Made by a program: the position numbers and the translations under genes
In this document: positions 7,936 to 15,831 of the stretch, piece after piece
Position numbering within the stretch: position 1 is the stretch's first letter
Layout of the letters: every line of letters begins with the position of its first letter
Notes under the pieces: generated by a model
Told to the model about the DNA's origin: nothing
The model's database searches: none
What the model saw: the letters and a program-made list of their open reading frames with translations, nothing else
NCBI GenBank assembly: GCA_047833665.1
Contig: CP181261.1
Location: 1,984,001 to 2,048,000, forward strand
DNA from: Caproicibacter sp047833665
GTDB lineage: Bacteria > Bacillota > Clostridia > Oscillospirales > Acutalibacteraceae
DNA: 64,000 bases
Reading direction: 5' to 3'

Positions 7936-9153
7936 CTATGGTTCCACTTTGCTGTAAAAGGTTTCTTTGCCGTCTTCCGTTTTAATGATAACGGCTGCTT
8001 TCACCGCATCGCGGTTTTCATCAAATTGGATATGACCGGATACAACAGTACCGTCATATTCTGTTAGTGCTTCCTGAATCGCTTGAGCATCGGTAGAACC
8101 GGCTTTTTCAATGGACTGGATGAGAACTTTGCCGGCGTCATAGTTCAAAGCAGCCATGGCATCCGGAACTTCATCATCATATTTTGCTTTAAAGGCTTTA
8201 ATAAACTCTACTACTTCGTCGGCGGTATCATCCGGAGAATAGTGGTTGGAGAAGTATGCACCGTTGACTGCATCTCCGCCGATGTTGAACAGATCCGCGG
8301 AATCCCAGCCGTCGCCGCCGAGGAATGTCGCCGTTATTCCGGCACTGCGTGCCTGCTTCGCAATGACGGCAACTGTGGAATAGTAATCCGGCAGGAACAG
8401 CACATCCGGATTTGTCGCCGCAATTTTGGTCAGCTGTGCATTAAAGTCTTTGTCGCCGGTTAGATATGTTTCAGAAGCTACAATCTCTCCTCCGGCTTCT
8501 TCAAAGCTCGCTTGGAAATTTTCTGCAAGCCCTTTTGAATAATCGTTGCCGTTGTCGTACAGTATGGCGGCTGTTTTTGCCCCCAAATCTGTGCTGGCGA
8601 GCTTTGCCATAACTTTTCCTTGGAACGGGTCAATAAAGCAAGTGCGGAAAATAAAATCGCCGGTTTGTGTAATTTTTTCATTTGTTCCGGTTCCGGTTAT
8701 CATGGGAACACTATATTGCTGAGCAATAGGCGCAAGCGAAAGGGCGCAGTTGCTTGTCAAAGGTCCAACAATTCCGACCACTTTCTCGCTGTTTATCAGT
8801 TTCTGTCCCACTGTAGCGGCTGTTGCAGGTTTTCCTTCATCGTCAGCGAAAACAAATTTAACATTTTGCCCGTTGACACCGCCGGAACTGTTCACCTCTT
8901 CTTCCAAAAGCTGCAGTGCTTTCTGAGCTGATTGCCCAAAGGCTGCTATGGAACCGGTCAGCGGAAGAACAGCACCAATTTTTATTTCTCCCGAGGCATC
9001 GGATGTTGACGACGCTGCCGCGGCAGAGGTCTCTGTGGCAGACGATTCTGCGGTGGATGTTTCAGACGAAGAGCTGGCAGCGCTGTTTTGACATCCGGTA
9101 AAAGAGACTGCCAAGGCGGCACTTAATGCAAGTGCTACTAACTTTTTGTGCAT
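7936..9153 (-). CDS. livJ: Branched-chain amino acid ABC transporter substrate-binding lipoprotein
   Basis: A 405-residue exported lipoprotein. The signal peptide MHKKLVALALSAALAVSFTG leads to a lipobox cysteine, then a Ser/Thr/Ala-rich linker of about 40 residues. The periplasmic-binding fold type I follows (IKIGAVLPLTGSIAAFGQSA, later GIVGPLTSNCALSLAPI and AAILYDNGNDYSKGLAENF). It captures Leu/Ile/Val or a related amino acid for LivHMGF. The start is the ATG behind TAGGGGGTT. An upstream extension of 20 codons has no signal-peptide character. It is the first gene of the unit, behind a promoter and leader hairpin. Confidence 0.93.
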   Translation of the reverse strand: MHKKLVALALSAALAVSFTGCQNSAASSSSETSTAESSATETSAAAASSTSDASGEIKIGAVLPLTGSIAAFGQSAQKALQLLEEEVNSSGGVNGQNVKFVFADDEGKPATAATVGQKLINSEKVVGIVGPLTSNCALSLAPIAQQYSVPMITGTGTNEKITQTGDFIFRTCFIDPFQGKVMAKLASTDLGAKTAAILYDNGNDYSKGLAENFQASFEEAGGEIVASETYLTGDKDFNAQLTKIAATNPDVLFLPDYYSTVAVIAKQARSAGITATFLGGDGWDSADLFNIGGDAVNGAYFSNHYSPDDTADEVVEFIKAFKAKYDDEVPDAMAALNYDAGKVLIQSIEKAGSTDAQAIQEALTEYDGTVVSGHIQFDENRDAVKAAVIIKTEDGKETFYSKVEP

Positions 9154-9184
9154 AACATAACCCCCTAAAAGTAATATATAATAA

Positions 9185-9235
9185 AACAAGGGCGTTAACG
9201 CCAGCAGATTCACTGCCGGTATTAACGCCTTTGTT
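9185..9235 (-). promoter_or_regulatory. livJ leader hairpin, attenuator candidate
   Basis: Within the predicted livJ leader, AACAAAGGCGTTAA pairs with TTAACGCCCTTGTT over 14 bp (one G-U). The loop contains a second small stem, GCAG/CTGC. In the direction of transcription the stem is followed by TTGTTTTATTATATATTA, a fairly good T-rich tract, only about 20 bases before the ribosome site. This has the form of an intrinsic terminator inside the 5' leader. No T-box sequence is present here. Confidence 0.6.
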
Positions 9236-9293
9236 ATATATAAAATATTAATTATTTAATACCAATAGCGGATATATCTCTTTGTTGCTCCTA

Positions 9294-9322
9294 ATAATAC
9301 ACAATTTATTTCAGTTTGTCAA
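9294..9322 (-). promoter_or_regulatory. Sigma-A promoter of livJHMGF
   Basis: TTGACA at 9317-9322 and TATTAT at 9294-9299 on the minus strand, separated by 17 bp. The predicted transcript start near 9287 gives a leader of about 130 nt. Confidence 0.8.
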
Positions 9323-9596
9323 TCAAATATGATAAAATTTTAAAGTCTATCTTTTATATCGTGTAAAAGCATAATTTAGTTAAGTCTTTTTTAACGCTGA
9401 TTCCGATATGCAAGATTTAAAAATTAAATTTCAAAAGTGCGTTGTCAAATGAATGGAAAAGGGGGGTAAATTTCATTCTTCGTTATACACATTACAAACG
9501 TAAGAAATCATTTGATGGAAAATTGTGAATAAACCTTCCTCTTAAAAATGTTTAAATTAGGAAGAAGTTGTATGGTAGACATTTTCGAGGTGCGCA

Positions 9597-10121
9597 TTAA
9601 TAAAAAATGGTTACAAATTTAATGTTGAAAAAATCACACGTAAGAATATCATCGGAATCCGCTTCACGCAGCAGGATGTAGTTAGCTCCCACGCCAATTA
9701 ATGTACCGGATTTGTCGGTAAACGTATTAGTTCCAATTAAAAATTCTATTTTCACTTTTTTTCCGATTTGAGTTCTTAAAAAACCATTTAAAAATTCTAG
9801 GCTATCAGCTGCCATGGGTGTTGGTTGTGTCATATCTGTAATAGGCATCATTTGTTGAGCGGGAGAAGTTGTCTGACTAGCAGTGCCCATTACAGCTTGC
9901 TGTATGCCCGGCTGCTGAATTGCTGATGGAATAACACTTGACTGAGAAGCAGTTCCCATCTCTCTGCCCTGTGCTGTGCTCCCCGATGCAGAGGCCTGCA
10001 TATGCGGCTGCTCCGGCATTTGTATTGTCATAGCAGTATTCTGCATATCGGTCTGCGGGGAGGATGTGCAAGAACCGCTGGGAGGATAGACTGCGCTGTA
10101 ACCCGGTAATTGTTGATTCAT
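9597..10121 (-). CDS. gerQ: GerQ-like spore coat protein
   Basis: A 174-residue protein. Residues 1-105 are low-complexity, rich in Gln, Pro, Met, Ser and Thr. The C-terminal ~65 residues (LEFLNGFLRTQIGKKVKIEF then GTLIGVGANYILLREADSDD) match the GerQ/YwdL domain of spore coat proteins. In Bacillus, GerQ is cross-linked in the coat and is required for CwlJ to reach its place. Here it follows a cwlJ-type gene by 15 bp on the same strand, which supports both calls. The start has GAGGTGAG seven bases upstream. The N-terminal repeats are poorly conserved in the family. Confidence 0.8.
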   Translation of the reverse strand: MNQQLPGYSAVYPPSGSCTSSPQTDMQNTAMTIQMPEQPHMQASASGSTAQGREMGTASQSSVIPSAIQQPGIQQAVMGTASQTTSPAQQMMPITDMTQPTPMAADSLEFLNGFLRTQIGKKVKIEFLIGTNTFTDKSGTLIGVGANYILLREADSDDILTCDFFNIKFVTIFY

Positions 10122-10136
10122 GGATTCTCACCTCAT

Positions 10137-10583
10137 TTAAGTCTCGGCATATTTTTGAGTCGGCGCATAAAAGCAGTGTTGGTTGATTCTTGTATAAATG
10201 ATACCGACTCCGCCCGCCGGAAAATAACTGGCACACTTTGGATTGTACGGGTTGTAATAAAAAAGGCAATTACCAACGCCGTTGAATGTGTTGTTAGCAA
10301 GCGCCCATTCCGCTATCTCATAATGAATCTCATCCGGGTCCATATTGTAAACATTCTGTGGATTATAAGCACCGCCAACGCTTGTTTTCATACAAGTAAA
10401 CTGTCCCGGTTGTTCTATAATAGCCCGAATATTTCCTCCGTTGCTGACTCGAAAGAATTCCCCATAGGGTACATTTCTGCGGTTAACAATAACGGATGCG
10501 ACGGCATACATACCGTTTTCTCCCTCGCCATCCGCTTCACATTTAATCAGTCTTGCTAATAACTCCTTATCGTTGTAAGGCAT
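10137..10583 (-). CDS. cwlJ: CwlJ/SleB-type cell wall hydrolase (spore germination)
   Basis: A hydrolase_2 (SleB/CwlJ) domain protein of 148 residues without a signal peptide. The catalytic region reads LLARLIKCEADGEGENGMYA, with the conserved Glu in the C-E-A context, followed by ASVIVNRRNVPYGEF and a C-terminal FYNPYNPKCASYFPAG. It is expected to cut spore-cortex peptidoglycan during germination. The lack of a signal peptide and a downstream gerQ partner favour CwlJ over SleB. I chose the second ATG because GAGG lies six bases upstream; an ATG four codons earlier is also open. Confidence 0.85.
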   Translation of the reverse strand: MPYNDKELLARLIKCEADGEGENGMYAVASVIVNRRNVPYGEFFRVSNGGNIRAIIEQPGQFTCMKTSVGGAYNPQNVYNMDPDEIHYEIAEWALANNTFNGVGNCLFYYNPYNPKCASYFPAGGVGIIYTRINQHCFYAPTQKYAET

Positions 10584-10776
10584 AAAAATCCTCATTTCTT
10601 TTTTTATTTTGAATACTATATAATATGTTGAAATATTTCACCGGACACACTATCAAAAGTAAATTAAATTGGGCAGTCTTGCATCCATAAAGACCAATGT
10701 CTCGAATACAAAAATGAGCCGATAAAACACGGAAGACAGAACATCTCAATTGCATCAAGAAAAGGTGCTCTTTCTC

Positions 10777-10805
10777 TTGCAATTTGGAGATTGATGTGTT
10801 AAAAT
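10777..10805 (+). promoter_or_regulatory. Promoter of tRNA-Pro
   Basis: TTGCAA at 10777-10782 and TAAAAT at 10800-10805 with a 17-bp spacer. Transcription would begin about 8 bases before the tRNA. Confidence 0.65.
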
Positions 10806-10819
10806 ATACACTGTTGTTT

Positions 10820-10895
10820 CCGGGTGTGGCGCAGTTGGTAGCGCGCTAGACTGGGGGTCTAGAGGTCGCAAGTTCAAGTCTTGTCACTCGGACCA
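10820..10895 (+). tRNA. tRNA-Pro (anticodon GGG)
   Basis: A 76-nt cloverleaf can be traced. The acceptor CCGGGTG pairs with CACTCGG (one G-U). The anticodon arm is CTAGA-CTGGGGG-TCTAG with anticodon GGG, the T-loop is TTCAAGT, and CCA is encoded at the 3' end. It is transcribed alone from its own promoter and terminator. Confidence 0.95.
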
Positions 10896-10900
10896 AATTG

Positions 10901-10953
10901 AAAAATCCTTGATTGATAGCCGTTTTTGCGGTTATTGAATCAAGGATTTTTTT
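10901..10953 (+). terminator. Terminator of tRNA-Pro
   Basis: AAAAATCCTTGATT pairs with AATCAAGGATTTTT around a 23-nt loop and runs into a TTTTTTT tract. Confidence 0.85.
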
Positions 10954-10985
10954 GTGCTTTTTTCAATCAGTCAAGTGACCTATTT

Positions 10986-11192
10986 GGGCTCTATGTCAAT
11001 AGGGCTCTATGTCAAATAGTTGGAGTAACCCAAGATGGAAACACCGGATGAAGCGGTCAGAATGCACAGATATTTCTCACCGCGCATCAATCAATACAAC
11101 TTTCGGCAATTATTGTGGCTCTCCATAGTTGACACGATCAAAAAACGTTTGAAGTAATTTTTCGGCAGAATGAATACAGAACAAATATTAAT
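10986..11192. repeat. Dispersed intergenic repeat, copy A
   Basis: This stretch between the tRNA-Pro terminator and the rpsR terminator shares several blocks with 15832-16190. They include CTCTATGTCA, AACCCAA-type and CGxxTGAAGC blocks near the left end, CTCCATAGTTGA near the middle, and TTCGGCAGAATGAATACAGA near the right end. GGGCTCTATGTCAA is itself doubled at the left edge. No intact ORF is present. It is probably a decayed mobile element or MITE. The left block resembles insertion-sequence ends, but I cannot name the family. Confidence 0.55.
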
Positions 11193-11195
11193 ATA

Positions 11196-11246
11196 AAAAA
11201 ACTGCCCCGAAACACGGCGTTGACCGGATTTCGAAGCAGTTTTATT
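11196..11246 (-). terminator. Terminator of rpsF-ssb-rpsR
   Basis: On the minus strand AAAACTGCTTCGAAA pairs with the GGGGCAGTTTTTTT side through CTGC and GCAG blocks, ending in a seven-T run just after rpsR. Confidence 0.75.
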
Positions 11247-11259
11247 ATTTCTTTGGATT

Positions 11260-11520
11260 TCAGTCGCTGCTAAATGGGAGCAATGCAAGGTGACGTGCAC
11301 GTTTGATTGCAACCGTCAGCTCACGCTGATGATGTGCACAAGTGCCGGTAACTCTGCGGGGAAGGATCTTTGCCCGTTCAGAGATAAAGCGGCGAAGCTT
11401 TGCAACATCCTTATAATCGATGGTATCGACTTTATCCACACAGAAACTGCAGACCTTTTTACGGCCTTTGCGGCCGCTTTTGCGTTCCCGTACGGGTCTG
11501 TCGTTTTGATTGTCAGCCAT
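11260..11520 (-). CDS. rpsR: 30S ribosomal protein S18
   Basis: An 86-residue basic protein. The S18 core is visible: CSFCVDKVDTIDYKDVAKLR, then ILPRRVTGTCAHHQRELTVA and a closing RARHLALLPFS. S18 binds the 30S platform next to S6. The CxxC and C-HH residues suggest a zinc-binding type S18. The start follows AAGGAGGTTTCTC. It is the last gene of the conserved rpsF-ssb-rpsR unit. Confidence 0.98.
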   Translation of the reverse strand: MADNQNDRPVRERKSGRKGRKKVCSFCVDKVDTIDYKDVAKLRRFISERAKILPRRVTGTCAHHQRELTVAIKRARHLALLPFSSD

Positions 11521-11570
11521 GAGAAACCTCCTTTATTCCATTATCACCAAATAGTTCGTTGTATCAAAGA

Positions 11571-12035
11571 TCAGAAGGGGAGATCATCGTCGGAAGGAAT
11601 TTCCTCGAAATCGCCAGTATCGCCATTTGCATAGGCGGGTGCGGGCTGCTCACTGCGGTCATCTGCCGGAGCTGAAACACGAGCGGGATAGCTTCCGGAA
11701 GAGTTTGAACTGTCGCGCTTTGGTTCAGCAAAATGAATATTGTCTGCGACAATTTCAACCGCCTTGCGCTTGTTGCCGTCTCTGTCCGTATAAGTCCGGG
11801 TTTGAATGGACCCCTGAACAGCGGCCAGCTGCCCCTTTCGGAAATATCTACAGACAAATTCAGCCGTATTTCGCCAAGCCACAACATCGATAAAGTCAGT
11901 TTGGCGTTCGGCGCCCGCTTTTACATAAGATCGATCTACCGCAAGGGTAAAACTGGTCACGGCAATCCCGTTCTGCGTATGCCTAAGTTCAGGATCCGCT
12001 ACAAATCTTCCCATTAAAACAGCGACATTCAGCAT
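11571..12035 (-). CDS. ssb: Single-stranded DNA-binding protein
   Basis: A 154-residue protein with an N-terminal OB fold (MLNVAVLMGRFVADPELRHT, then FTLAVDRSY, FIDVVAWRNTAEFV and KGQLAAVQGSIQTRTYTD). A flexible Ser/Pro/Ala-rich linker of about 40 residues follows. The acidic tip DDDLPF recruits replication and repair partners. The gene lies 6 bp behind rpsF and 50 bp before rpsR, the classical order in Firmicutes. Confidence 0.97.
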   Translation of the reverse strand: MLNVAVLMGRFVADPELRHTQNGIAVTSFTLAVDRSYVKAGAERQTDFIDVVAWRNTAEFVCRYFRKGQLAAVQGSIQTRTYTDRDGNKRKAVEIVADNIHFAEPKRDSSNSSGSYPARVSAPADDRSEQPAPAYANGDTGDFEEIPSDDDLPF

Positions 12036-12041
12036 TTCAAG

Positions 12042-12389
12042 TCACGCTTCTTTCTTCTCTTCCGTCTTGTCTGTTTCCTTCTTCGACTGTTTTGGAGCTT
12101 TCGTCTTTACCGTCAGAGAGCGAAGTACGCCGTCTGTAATGTTGTAAATACGATCCAGCTCAGCCGTGAACTTAGGAGAACTGGTGAAGGAAATCAGCGT
12201 GTAATATCCTTCTTCCTGCTTCTGAATCGGATAGGCAAGTCTGCGTTTGCCCCATTCATCAACATTGTCAATGGTGCCGTGTTCCGCAATCAAATCTTTA
12301 AACTTTTGGATTGTGGAAGCAATTCCTTCTTCTCCTAATTTGGTGGAAAGAATAAATACGGTTTCATAGGATTTTTGTACATCGGCCAT
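12042..12389 (-). CDS. rpsF: 30S ribosomal protein S6
   Basis: A 115-residue protein with the S6 ferredoxin-like fold: KSYETVFILSTKLGEEGIAS, then DEWGKRRLAYPIQKQEEGYY and the end of the fold at YNITDGVLRSLTVKT. The last 20 residues are a Lys/Glu-rich tail. It binds 16S rRNA together with S18. GGAGGTG lies just upstream of the ATG, inside a structured leader. Confidence 0.97.
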   Translation of the reverse strand: MADVQKSYETVFILSTKLGEEGIASTIQKFKDLIAEHGTIDNVDEWGKRRLAYPIQKQEEGYYTLISFTSSPKFTAELDRIYNITDGVLRSLTVKTKAPKQSKKETDKTEEKKEA

Positions 12390-12470
12390 TGTTAAACACC
12401 TCCTTCTGGACTGATGGCCCCGAAATCAAGTCCGGAGCAAGGATAAAGCCGCATGAAAAGCGGCTTAACA
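12390..12470 (-). promoter_or_regulatory. Structured rpsF leader (S6:S18 autoregulation candidate)
   Basis: The leader forms a first hairpin AAGCCGC/GCGGCTT (12446-12466), then a second one. In the second, GGACTTGA pairs with TCAGTCC (one bulged T) around a GC-rich loop, just before the ribosome site. Bacterial rpsF leaders often bind the S6:S18 complex through a CCG-containing motif. CCGGACT at the base of this hairpin is compatible with that, but the match to the published structure was not computed. Confidence 0.5.
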
Positions 12471-12476
12471 GAATTC

Positions 12477-12505
12477 ATTATATCAGACGGTATGATATCC
12501 GTCAA
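12477..12505 (-). promoter_or_regulatory. Sigma-A promoter of rpsF-ssb-rpsR
   Basis: TTGACG at 12500-12505 and TATAAT at 12477-12482 on the minus strand with a 17-bp spacer. Confidence 0.85.
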
Positions 12506-12522
12506 TAGAAATTTATTTTAAC

Positions 12523-13398
12523 TTAAAGTGTTTTACAAATTTCTTTTAGATATGCCCGGAAATCTTGGCCGATATCGGGATGATTCAAAGCAACTTCAAC
12601 CTGTGCTTTCATAATTCCAAGCTTGTTGCCCATATCATAGCGAGTTCCGGTGTACTCAACCGCAATCATGCCGCTTTTGCGTGCAAGGGTTCGCATGGCG
12701 TCTGTCAGCTGAATTTCGCCCCCTGCGCCCGGCTCCGTATGGTCTAAAATATCAAAGATTTCCGGGGTCAAAACACAGCGCCCCAAAATAGAGTAAAGCG
12801 AAAGGACTTTGTCCGGTGTTGGTTTTTCAACCATATCGGTGCAAGAAAAACAATTGTCCTTTAATGGTTCCACCTTTAGAGAACTGTATTTGCTGATTGC
12901 TTCTTTTGAGACTTTTTTAACCCCCAGAACTCCTTTACCGTATTCCTCATAGGCACGTATCAGCTGTGCGCATGCGGGATCTTCCCCAATAATGACGTCG
13001 TCACCATAGAGAACAGCAAACGGTTCGTTGCCGACAAATGATCGTGCACAGCCTACCGCGTGCCCTAAGCCGCGGGTTTCTTTCTGACGGACAAAATAAA
13101 AATTAGCCTTGTGTGCAATCCCTATGACTTCTTTTAAAATTGCTTCCTTTTCCGGGCCGCCTGTTGTCAGCCTTGCCTCCAGTTCCGGCACGCGGTCAAA
13201 ATGATCCTCAATCAGACCCTTGCCGCGGTTCGTGATAATTAGAATATCCGTAATGCCGGAGCGTACGGCTTCCTCCACGATGTACTGAATGGCGGGCTTG
13301 TCCACAATTGGAAGCATTTCTTTTGGCATGGACTTTGTAGCGGGCAGAACTCTAGTACCGAGTCCCGCCGCAGGAATAACAGCTTTCGTTACTTTCAT
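12523..13398 (-). CDS. galU: UTP-glucose-1-phosphate uridylyltransferase
   Basis: A 291-residue nucleotidyltransferase. The nucleotide-binding loop is AAGLGTRVLPATKSMPKEML, with YIVEEAVRSGITDILIITNR, the metal aspartate context FAVLYGDDVI, and the C-terminal AVEYTGTRYDMGNKLGIMKA. It makes UDP-glucose from UTP and glucose-1-phosphate for glycolipids, wall polymers and exopolysaccharide. The gene starts 12 bp behind the zinc-ribbon membrane protein, so the two are probably one unit. Confidence 0.96.
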   Translation of the reverse strand: MKVTKAVIPAAGLGTRVLPATKSMPKEMLPIVDKPAIQYIVEEAVRSGITDILIITNRGKGLIEDHFDRVPELEARLTTGGPEKEAILKEVIGIAHKANFYFVRQKETRGLGHAVGCARSFVGNEPFAVLYGDDVIIGEDPACAQLIRAYEEYGKGVLGVKKVSKEAISKYSSLKVEPLKDNCFSCTDMVEKPTPDKVLSLYSILGRCVLTPEIFDILDHTEPGAGGEIQLTDAMRTLARKSGMIAVEYTGTRYDMGNKLGIMKAQVEVALNHPDIGQDFRAYLKEICKTL

Positions 13399-13410
13399 AT
13401 TTTCAAACTC

Positions 13411-14460
13411 CTAATAAAAAATGGATGGAATATAATACAAAATCAAATAACATATTCCCATACAGACTGCAATGGAAACATTGACTCCGCCTTCTTCCTG
13501 CATGCGTACAGCAATTTCAGCGGGGCGCGTGTTTTTTTGCCGGATAGTTCTGATTTTATTCATGCAATGTTTGAAATACATGCGATTTCCGCTAAAGCCA
13601 AAAATGAACATCAAAATTAACTGTACGATAACAATCAGAGTGGGAACCATCATCAGAAAGAGCTTGTAGGGAGGCATCTGTGCAAGAAGCACCATCAATC
13701 TTTCCATCTGTGCGTCATTGGGAGTTAAAGTACCGCCGGTAATACCCGCTTCAAGAAAAAGTGCCTGGTAAATAGGATATAAAAAGTGTTCGGTCACCCA
13801 TGCGTATATTATGTATAACGCAAACCTCACTGTTGTAACGATGGAACCGGCTTTGTACAATTTTCGGTACAGCATCCATGCGCCGGGGAATAGAAAGGCA
13901 CAAAAATTAAACCTGTTTTTTCCGAATTTTTTCAGATTCATAAACACAGAAAGATAATATTGCGTGTTGGTTTGAACAAATTGAGCGATATCGCTCACTG
14001 GGATGTCATCAATTTGTTCGTTTGGATTTGGAACAGCATTGGGATGGTAATACGGTTGCCCGCCGGGCATTGGGTTTGGCCCGTATGGACCGTAAAACGG
14101 CGGAAAATTATTCTGCGGATTCTGCGAATTGTTAGGGTAGTGCGGTGCTGCATTCGGGGAATCTTGGCGATTCATCGTCAAAGACTGACCGCAGCGTTCA
14201 CAGAACAAAGCTCGTTCTGAGTTGAAAGCACCACAGCGAGGACAACGCTTGGTACGATTCTGTGTTTCTTCTTTCTTTGTTTGGCTTGGTGGCTTCCATG
14301 CATCCGGTGTACCGTGTTTATCCTCATAAACACATTTGCCGGCTTTTGCATAGCAGTCACGATGATACGGCGCCCCGCACTGTGGGCAGACAACAATATC
14401 GTCTTCGGCTGTGAATGTTTTGCCACAGACCGGACATTGTAAGCCGACGTAATTCGTCAT
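13411..14460 (-). CDS. Zinc-ribbon/RING-like membrane protein (DUF2628-like)
   Basis: A 349-residue protein with three parts. Residues 1-50 carry a treble-clef/RING-like cluster (CPVCGKTF, CPQCGAPYHRDC). Around residue 72-90 a second zinc ribbon (CPRCGAFNSERALFCERCG) is followed by an Asn/Pro/Gly-rich linker. The C-terminal half has about four membrane segments, opening with a RFNFCAFLFPGAWMLYRKLY motif typical of DUF2628-type proteins. Function is not established. AAGGAGGTTGCTAT precedes the ATG. It is just upstream of galU, which may hint at an envelope-related role. Confidence 0.7.
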   Translation of the reverse strand: MTNYVGLQCPVCGKTFTAEDDIVVCPQCGAPYHRDCYAKAGKCVYEDKHGTPDAWKPPSQTKKEETQNRTKRCPRCGAFNSERALFCERCGQSLTMNRQDSPNAAPHYPNNSQNPQNNFPPFYGPYGPNPMPGGQPYYHPNAVPNPNEQIDDIPVSDIAQFVQTNTQYYLSVFMNLKKFGKNRFNFCAFLFPGAWMLYRKLYKAGSIVTTVRFALYIIYAWVTEHFLYPIYQALFLEAGITGGTLTPNDAQMERLMVLLAQMPPYKLFLMMVPTLIVIVQLILMFIFGFSGNRMYFKHCMNKIRTIRQKNTRPAEIAVRMQEEGGVNVSIAVCMGICYLILYYIPSIFY

Positions 14461-14696
14461 ATAGCAACCTCCTTCAGTATTCTCATTGTATATAAAATTG
14501 GCTTAAACTTCAATGTTTTGCCCGTGAAGTTTTCAACTAATTCATAAATTCAAAGGGAATAATGTTCGATTTTATCCTAATTTGGAAACAATTCACTGTA
14601 GAACCAAAGTGCTTTTGACTTTACCCTTAAAATATTTTATAATCTAATATAATCTAACGGATAGAATTTATTCTAAATATTCTAAAGGATGATAAG

Positions 14697-15821
14697 ATGC
14701 TTCAATATGAAGAACTGAGGCTTTCGCTGCAGACTCATGAGCCGGAGCTAAAAGAACTGGCCGATGCGCTCGGCCTTGATGCTATGCGCAAGGAGATCGC
14801 GGAGTTGGATCAAAAAGCTACCGCACCCGATTTCTGGAATGATATGGAAAAATCCCAAAAAATTCTGCAAAGATCCAGTTCACTTAAAAATAAGATAGAA
14901 TCTTACGAACGTCTGAAAGCCGCCTATGAAGATCTTATGGCGCTGATTGAGCTTGCAGACGAAGAGGAGGATCTTTCTCTTCTGCCACAGGCACAGCAAG
15001 AGCTGGAGCAGTTTCGCCAGGGACTGGATAAAATCCGCCTAACAACTCTGCTAACAGGCGAATATGACGCGAAAAACGCGATTTTGACGTTTCATGCAGG
15101 AGCCGGCGGAACGGAAGCACAGGATTGGGCGGAGATGCTATACCGCATGTACTGCCGCTGGGGCGAACGGCATGGATACACCGTACAGACGCTGGACTAT
15201 CTAGATGGGGAAGAAGCCGGGTTAAAAAGTGCCAGCATTCTGGTCAGCGGTGAAAACGCCTACGGCTTTTTAAAGAGTGAGGCCGGTGTTCACCGATTGG
15301 TCCGAATTTCCCCGTTCGATGCTTCCGGGCGCAGGCACACCTCGTTTGCTTCGCTGGAAGTTATACCGGAAATTGATGACACGATTGAAGTGGAAATTAA
15401 TCCGGATGACATTAAAATTGATTATTTCCGTGCGAGCGGTGCAGGCGGACAAAAGGTTAATAAAACTTCTTCCGCTGTTCGGCTGACCCATATTCCAACC
15501 GGAATTGTGGTTTCGTGCCAAGTGGAACGCAGCCAGTATCAGAACCGTGAGGTTGCCATGAGGATGCTCAAATCCAAGCTGATGGAGATTAAGGAACGCG
15601 AGCACTTGGAGCGTATTGAGGATATCAAGGGTGTGCAGAAAGAAATTGCATGGGGTTCCCAAATCCGCTCCTATATTTTCATGCCGTATACTCTGGTGAA
15701 GGATCATCGCACCGGGTTTGAATCCGGAAATATTGATGCGGTGATGGACGGCGATTTGGATGGATTTATCAATGCGTATTTAAAATCTCAAAGCCAAGAG
15801 AAAATCGCCCACAGGACATGA
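14697..15821 (+). CDS. prfB: Peptide chain release factor 2 (no programmed frameshift)
   Basis: A 374-residue class I release factor, full length in one frame. It has the N-terminal helical domain, SGE-type tripeptide regions, the catalytic GGQ loop in RASGAGGQKVNKTSSAVRLT (about residue 250), and the RF2 C-terminal part. It releases peptides at UGA and UAA. In most bacteria an in-frame UGA near codon 25 needs a +1 frameshift. Here the corresponding place reads GGC CTT GAT without the extra T, so no shift is needed. Confidence 0.97.
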   Translation: MLQYEELRLSLQTHEPELKELADALGLDAMRKEIAELDQKATAPDFWNDMEKSQKILQRSSSLKNKIESYERLKAAYEDLMALIELADEEEDLSLLPQAQQELEQFRQGLDKIRLTTLLTGEYDAKNAILTFHAGAGGTEAQDWAEMLYRMYCRWGERHGYTVQTLDYLDGEEAGLKSASILVSGENAYGFLKSEAGVHRLVRISPFDASGRRHTSFASLEVIPEIDDTIEVEINPDDIKIDYFRASGAGGQKVNKTSSAVRLTHIPTGIVVSCQVERSQYQNREVAMRMLKSKLMEIKEREHLERIEDIKGVQKEIAWGSQIRSYIFMPYTLVKDHRTGFESGNIDAVMDGDLDGFINAYLKSQSQEKIAHRT

Positions 15822-15831
15822 CTCAAAAAGA

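Noticed and set aside
10600..10720. Sigma-E or sigma-K promoter upstream of cwlJ
   Set aside because: CATATTATA on the minus strand fits a -10, but no matching -35 is found at the right distance.
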